Made by a program: the position numbers and the translations under genes | Notes under the pieces: model-generated | Database searches by the model: none | The model's input: only the letters and a program-made list of their open reading frames with translations | Told to the model about the DNA's origin: nothing | From: Kutzneria sp044547355 | GTDB lineage: Bacteria; Actinomycetota; Actinomycetes; Mycobacteriales; Pseudonocardiaceae | NCBI RefSeq assembly: GCF_044547355.1 | Contig: NZ_JBIUAG010000033.1 | Coordinates: forward strand, 60,876-124,875 | DNA: 64,000 nucleotides | Direction: 5' to 3' | Shown: positions 60,796 to 64,000 of the stretch, in pieces | Layout: every line of letters begins with the position of its first letter | Numbering within the stretch: the first letter of the stretch is position 1

Positions 60796-61509
60796 TCACT
60801 TTCCGAGGTTGCCGATGACCAGGTCAAGCGCGAAATCGAATCGGTCGTGCCCGGAGCCGGCGGCCAGCTCGGCCGCATGGGCCCGGGTGTGCGGGAAGCG
60901 GTCCTCCGGCAGGCCCCGCATCCGGCCGACCAGCTCGTCGTGGCTGAGGACCCACTCGTCGCCGTGGTTCTGCCGCCGCTGCTGGACGAGCGAACGTTCC
61001 AACGTGTAGGCGCCGACGTAGAGCATGAGCGCGTCGACGGCCCAGGCGGCGGCGCGCGGCTCGATGCCGCCGGCCAGCGCGAGCGCCAGCAGCCCCTCGC
61101 CGACCCGCAGGGTTTCCAGGTGGGTGGGGACCATGGCCATCGCCGCCCGGGCGACGCCGGGGTATTTGAGGTACTGGTCGCGGATCTGGCCGTACACCTC
61201 GCGGAGCTGCTCGCGCCATGTCGCCGGATCGGGCTCGGGCAGCACGATCTCGGCGTAGAGGCGGCCCATGATCAGGTCGTCGAGGTCGTCCTTGTTGACG
61301 ATGTGCGCGTAGAGCGAGGACGGCCCGGTGTCGAGCAGGGTCGCGACCCGGCGGATGGTCAGCGCCTCGTAGCCCTCGGTGGCGATGACCTGGAGCGCGG
61401 CGTCGGTGATGCGGTCGGTGGTGATGGGCGTCTTCCGTGGCGCGGGCGCGCCGTCCGGGCCGGCCTGGGCATGGCGGGCGGCACGGCGCTGCTGGGGGTC
61501 GGCGGGCAT
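60796..61509 (-). CDS. TetR-family repressor of the adjacent MFS exporter
   Basis: 237 residues. The N-terminal helix-turn-helix is in ITTDRITDAALQVIATEGYE, then LTIRRVATLLDTGPSSLYAH. The C-terminal helical domain (ALAGGIEPRAAAWAVDALML and on) is of the TetR ligand-binding type. The ATG at 61509 is used; upstream in-frame codons run into the operators. It is divergent from the MFS gene with a 50-bp gap that holds three operator copies, so autoregulation and control of the exporter are likely. The ligand is probably the exported compound. Confidence 0.92.
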   Translation of the reverse strand: MPADPQQRRAARHAQAGPDGAPAPRKTPITTDRITDAALQVIATEGYEALTIRRVATLLDTGPSSLYAHIVNKDDLDDLIMGRLYAEIVLPEPDPATWREQLREVYGQIRDQYLKYPGVARAAMAMVPTHLETLRVGEGLLALALAGGIEPRAAAWAVDALMLYVGAYTLERSLVQQRRQNHGDEWVLSHDELVGRMRGLPEDRFPHTRAHAAELAAGSGHDRFDFALDLVIGNLGK

Positions 61510-61522
61510 GCCCCACCCTACC

Positions 61523-61581
61523 TTGACACGAACTAAGTTCGTCACCTAGAACTTAGTTCGTGAGTATCGAACTTAGTTCGT
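61523..61581. promoter_or_regulatory. Three TetR operators and a TTGACA promoter
   Basis: Three copies of a 15-bp palindrome lie at 61528-61542 (ACGAACTAAGTTCGT), 61547-61561 (TAGAACTTAGTTCGT) and 61567-61581 (TCGAACTTAGTTCGT), centred 19-20 bp apart, so they fall on about the same helix face. TTGACA at 61523-61528 with TAGAAC at 61547-61552 could be the exporter promoter. Operators 1 and 2 cover the promoter. Operator 2 reaches the GTG start, and operator 3 lies inside the coding sequence. Confidence 0.88.
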
Positions 61582-62981
61582 CAGAGGTTGGAGTCGCGCC
61601 GCTGCCGCTCGGCCGGGCCGTGGTGGTCCTGGTCGCGGTGGTCGCCGCCGAACTCATGGACCTCATCGACACCAGCGTCGCCAACCTCGCCGGCCCGTCC
61701 ATTCGCGCCGACCTGGGCGGCGGCCCGACGACCCTGCAATGGGTCCTGTCCGCCTACACCGCCGCCTTCGCCCTCGGCCTGGTCACCTCCGGCCGGCTCG
61801 GCGACGTGCTCGGCCGCCGCCGGCTGTTCCTGCTGGGCATGGCCGGCTTCACCGCCGCCTCGCTGGCCTGCGGCCTGACCCCCGACGCCGGCTTCCTGAT
61901 CGTCGCCCGCGTCCTCCAGGGCCTGTTCGGGTCGGTGATGATCCCCCAGGGCATGGCCCTGCTGAAGATCGTCTTCCCGCCTCGGCACTTCCGCAAGGCC
62001 ATGGCCCCGATCGGCCCGATCATGGGCCTGGCCACGGTGGCCGGGCCGATCCTGGCCGGCTGGCTGCTGCACCTCGACCTGTTCGGCAGCCAGTGGCGCT
62101 CCATCTTCCTGATCAACGTCCCGTTCGGCGTGCTGGCCTTCGCCCTGGCCTGGCGGGTGCTGCCCGCCCACAGCGGCGAGGACCGCGCCGCCCGCATCGA
62201 CCCGATCGGCGTCGCCCTGCTGACCGTGGCCTCCGCGCTGCTGATCGTGCCGCTCATCCAGGGCCGCGACCTCGGCTGGCCCGCGTGGACGTACGCGATG
62301 CTCGCCGCATCCGTCGTGTTCCTCGGCCTGTTCGTGCGGTCCGAACGCCGCAGCCGCCACCCGGTGATCGCACCGTCCCTGGTCAAGCGACGCAGCTTCG
62401 TGATCGGCCTGGCCATCGTCGGCGCCAGCTACGCCTCGCTCAGCGCGTTCGTCCTGGTCGTCAACCTGCTGCTGCAATCCGGACTCGGCTGGTCGCCGCT
62501 GGACACCGGCCTCGCCCTGATCCCCTGGGCCGTCGGCACCGCCGCCGCCACCCTCGCCTCCGGCGCAGTGCTCGCCGCCAAGCTCGGACGGGCCAACCTG
62601 CACCTCGGCCTGGCCATCGCCGCCGCCGGACTGCTCGGTCTACTGTGGACCACCGCCCATTTCGGCGCGGCCCTGACCGTGTGGACACTGGCCCCAGCCC
62701 TGTTCGTCATCGGCGTCGGCTCCGGACTGCTGTTCATCCCCCTGTTCGACTTCATCCTCGGCGACGCCACCACCGAGGAGGTCGGCTCCGGCACCGGCGT
62801 GCTCAACGCCGCCCAGCAGTTCGCCAGCGCCATCGGCGTCGCCGCCCTCGGCACCGTCTTCTTCGCCAACGCCGGCCCCTCCTACTTCTCCGCCGCCGAA
62901 CTCGTCTTCGCCCTCTGCGCCGGCGGCTACCTCCTCGCGCTGCTGCTGGTCGGCTTCCTGCCCAGGCACGCCAACCGCTAG
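61560..62981 (+). CDS. MFS multidrug exporter (DHA2, 14-helix EmrB/QacA type)
   Basis: 473 residues with about 14 membrane helices. Motifs: DTSVANLAGPSI after the first helix (the LDxTIVNVALP equivalent), GRLGDVLGRRRLFLLG in the loop 2-3 motif A, and GPILAGWLLHL (motif C-like) in helix 5. It is a proton-coupled exporter of drugs or natural products. The GTG at 61560 has no RBS and coincides with the predicted transcription start region, so a leaderless mRNA is likely; the first codons overlie operator 3. It is divergent from its TetR regulator and followed by an SDR gene. Confidence 0.92.
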   Translation: MSIELSSSEVGVAPLPLGRAVVVLVAVVAAELMDLIDTSVANLAGPSIRADLGGGPTTLQWVLSAYTAAFALGLVTSGRLGDVLGRRRLFLLGMAGFTAASLACGLTPDAGFLIVARVLQGLFGSVMIPQGMALLKIVFPPRHFRKAMAPIGPIMGLATVAGPILAGWLLHLDLFGSQWRSIFLINVPFGVLAFALAWRVLPAHSGEDRAARIDPIGVALLTVASALLIVPLIQGRDLGWPAWTYAMLAASVVFLGLFVRSERRSRHPVIAPSLVKRRSFVIGLAIVGASYASLSAFVLVVNLLLQSGLGWSPLDTGLALIPWAVGTAAATLASGAVLAAKLGRANLHLGLAIAAAGLLGLLWTTAHFGAALTVWTLAPALFVIGVGSGLLFIPLFDFILGDATTEEVGSGTGVLNAAQQFASAIGVAALGTVFFANAGPSYFSAAELVFALCAGGYLLALLLVGFLPRHANR

Positions 62982-63024
62982 TCGACCCGTTTTCACTTCA
63001 GCCGCAACGAAACGAGTGATCGTC

Positions 63025-63753
63025 ATGACCGTCAAGACCGCTCTGATCACCGGTGTCAGCCGCTCCGTCGGCATCGGCTTCGCCGTGGCCCGGCAACTGG
63101 CCGAGCAGGGCTATCACGTGATCGTCACCGCCCGGGACCACGCCCGGGCCGAGACGCTCGCCGCCCAGCTACGCCGGGACAACCTGGCCGCCACCGCGAT
63201 GCGCCTGGACCTCACCGAGCCCGCCACGATGGCCGCCGTCGCCGAACAGATCGGCTGGTCCTTCGGCCGCCTCGACGTCCTCGTCAACAACGCCTGCGCA
63301 CCCGTCGACTTCCAGGCCCTGTCCGCCCTCGACGCCGACATCGACGCCGTGCGCACGGCCATCGACATCGACGTGCTCGGGCCATGGCAACTGGTCCAGA
63401 CCCTGCTACCCCTGCTGCGGGCGGCGGGAGCGGCCCGCATCGTCAACGTCTCCAGCCGCTCCGCCTCACAGATCTCCGCCGGCCTCGACCTCGGCGCCAG
63501 CCTGCGGGCCCCGGCCCACTCCTTCGCCAAACACAGCCTCAACGTCCTCACCGAGATCCTCGCCCGGGCCTTCGAAGGCACACCCGTCCTCGTCAACTCC
63601 GTCGACCCCGGCTCCACCGCCACCCACCCCGAACGCGCCGACAACACCGACCGCCCGGCGGCCGACAGTGCCCGTGGGGTGGTGTGGGCGGCGACGCTGC
63701 CGGTTGGTGGGGTGAATGGGGGGTTCTTTCTCGATGGGGAGGCGGTGCTTTGA
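63025..63753 (+). CDS. Short-chain dehydrogenase/reductase with His in place of the catalytic Tyr
   Basis: 242 residues. A Rossmann start TALITGVSRSVGIGFAVARQ, NNAC (NNAG equivalent), RIVNVSSRSAS with the catalytic Ser, then PAHSFAKHSLN where YxxxK is expected: His165 replaces Tyr, with Lys169 retained. PGSTATH follows. Classical SDRs need the Tyr as acid/base, so activity may be lost or altered. The ATG at 63025 is used; a GTG at 63016 is in frame. It starts 43 bp after the MFS gene and is probably under the same TetR control. Confidence 0.88.
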   Translation: MTVKTALITGVSRSVGIGFAVARQLAEQGYHVIVTARDHARAETLAAQLRRDNLAATAMRLDLTEPATMAAVAEQIGWSFGRLDVLVNNACAPVDFQALSALDADIDAVRTAIDIDVLGPWQLVQTLLPLLRAAGAARIVNVSSRSASQISAGLDLGASLRAPAHSFAKHSLNVLTEILARAFEGTPVLVNSVDPGSTATHPERADNTDRPAADSARGVVWAATLPVGGVNGGFFLDGEAVL

Positions 63754-63761
63754 GAGTGGAC

Positions 63762-63810
63762 GGTTGTGGTTGTGGTTGTGGGTGTGGTTGTGGGTGTGGT
63801 TGTGGGTGTG
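63762..63810. repeat. G/T microsatellite after the SDR gene
   Basis: A run of GGTTGTGGTTGTGGGTGT-type units covers about 49 bp immediately after the last gene. It contains many GGG/GG tracts and could form G-rich structures on the plus strand. There is no gene in 63754-64000. Confidence 0.8.
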
Positions 63811-63952
63811 CTTTGGGTGCCCGCGCCGCGCGGTTGCCGGGTGGGTGGGGATTGCGATGAGGGGCTGGGGGCGTTGTTCGGTTTGGGGGGCGGGGTGGGG
63901 TGGGGTGGTTAGTGACTCCGGGTGGATTTTGCGCGGAGACCTCTGGGCGATG

Positions 63953-63997
63953 GCGTATCAAGGCGCTATCGGGCAGGCTCCGCCTGCCTCGATACGC
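63953..63997. terminator. Two-stem inverted repeat at the window end
   Basis: An outer pair GCGTATC (63953-63959)/GATACGC (63991-63997) and an inner pair GGCAGGC (63972-63978)/GCCTGCC (63982-63988) with a 3-nt loop form a hairpin with a side bulge. It is terminator-like or a dispersed palindrome; it is cut close to the window edge, so the context on the right is unknown. Confidence 0.55.
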
Positions 63998-64000
63998 AAG

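Noticed and set aside
61581..62603. Minus-strand 340-codon frame opposite the MFS gene
   Set aside because: Gly/Gln/Asp-rich shadow of an obvious membrane transporter.
1..64000. tRNA, rRNA, insertion sequences, integrase or att sites
   Set aside because: I read through gene-free stretches and found no cloverleaf, transposase motif or terminal inverted repeat pair that would support any of these.

Overview
The window is high-GC actinomycete DNA, most likely from the Pseudonocardiales. The evidence is the G/C-rich third codon positions, the ESX-type type VII secretion (T7SS) locus, the SARP regulator and the DmdR/IdeR-type iron box. The genus cannot be fixed from this sequence alone.

Layout. 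(1) 1-3669: a partial zinc-ribbon membrane protein (minus), then a plus-strand signalling cluster: receiver-PP2C phosphatase, CHASE3 histidine kinase and a single-domain response regulator. It ends at a perfect 22-bp inverted repeat (3677-3733). (2) 3752-52002, all minus strand: one continuous T7SS locus read right to left. The order is EccC, EccD, EccB, an ART-fold-like protein, an EccA-like AAA ATPase with a beta-helix front end, a WXG100 pair, four further accessory or substrate proteins including YbaB, a giant 8139-residue multi-effector protein, an SseB-like T7SS-associated protein, a second ART-like paralogue and a protein O-mannosyltransferase. No mycosin protease and no EccE is visible. 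(3) 52003-52722: A/T-richer intergenic region between the divergent T7SS operon and a SARP/NB-ARC/TPR regulator; the regulator's frame is broken by one base in a G run. (4) 55655-64000: methyltransferase, P-loop ATPase, FAD monooxygenase, second methyltransferase, DUF1540 protein behind an iron box, TetR/MFS/SDR efflux unit with three operators, and a gene-free end with a G/T repeat and a hairpin.

How the genes work together. EccB, EccC and EccD form the membrane channel and motor. The WXG100 pair and the Pro/Gly-rich helical-hairpin proteins look like co-secreted substrates or delivery proteins. The giant protein at 8280-32699 is the likely main cargo. It has a WXG100-like and membrane/glycine-zipper N-terminus and a 550-residue Pro/His/Thr linker. 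After that come, in order, a nucleotidyltransferase-like domain, a winged helix, four paralogous HEXXHxxGxxD zinc-protease modules, two OTU-like domains that have lost Cys and His, a DXD glycosyltransferase, a papain-fold (Tox-PL-like) domain, coiled coils and three beta-rich modules. The protease modules lie at the segment boundaries, which suggests (inference) a self-processing polyprotein toxin. The ART-like paralogues lack the ART catalytic residues and may be binding or chaperone proteins. The mannosyltransferase at the end of the operon could decorate the Pro/Thr-rich linkers (inference).
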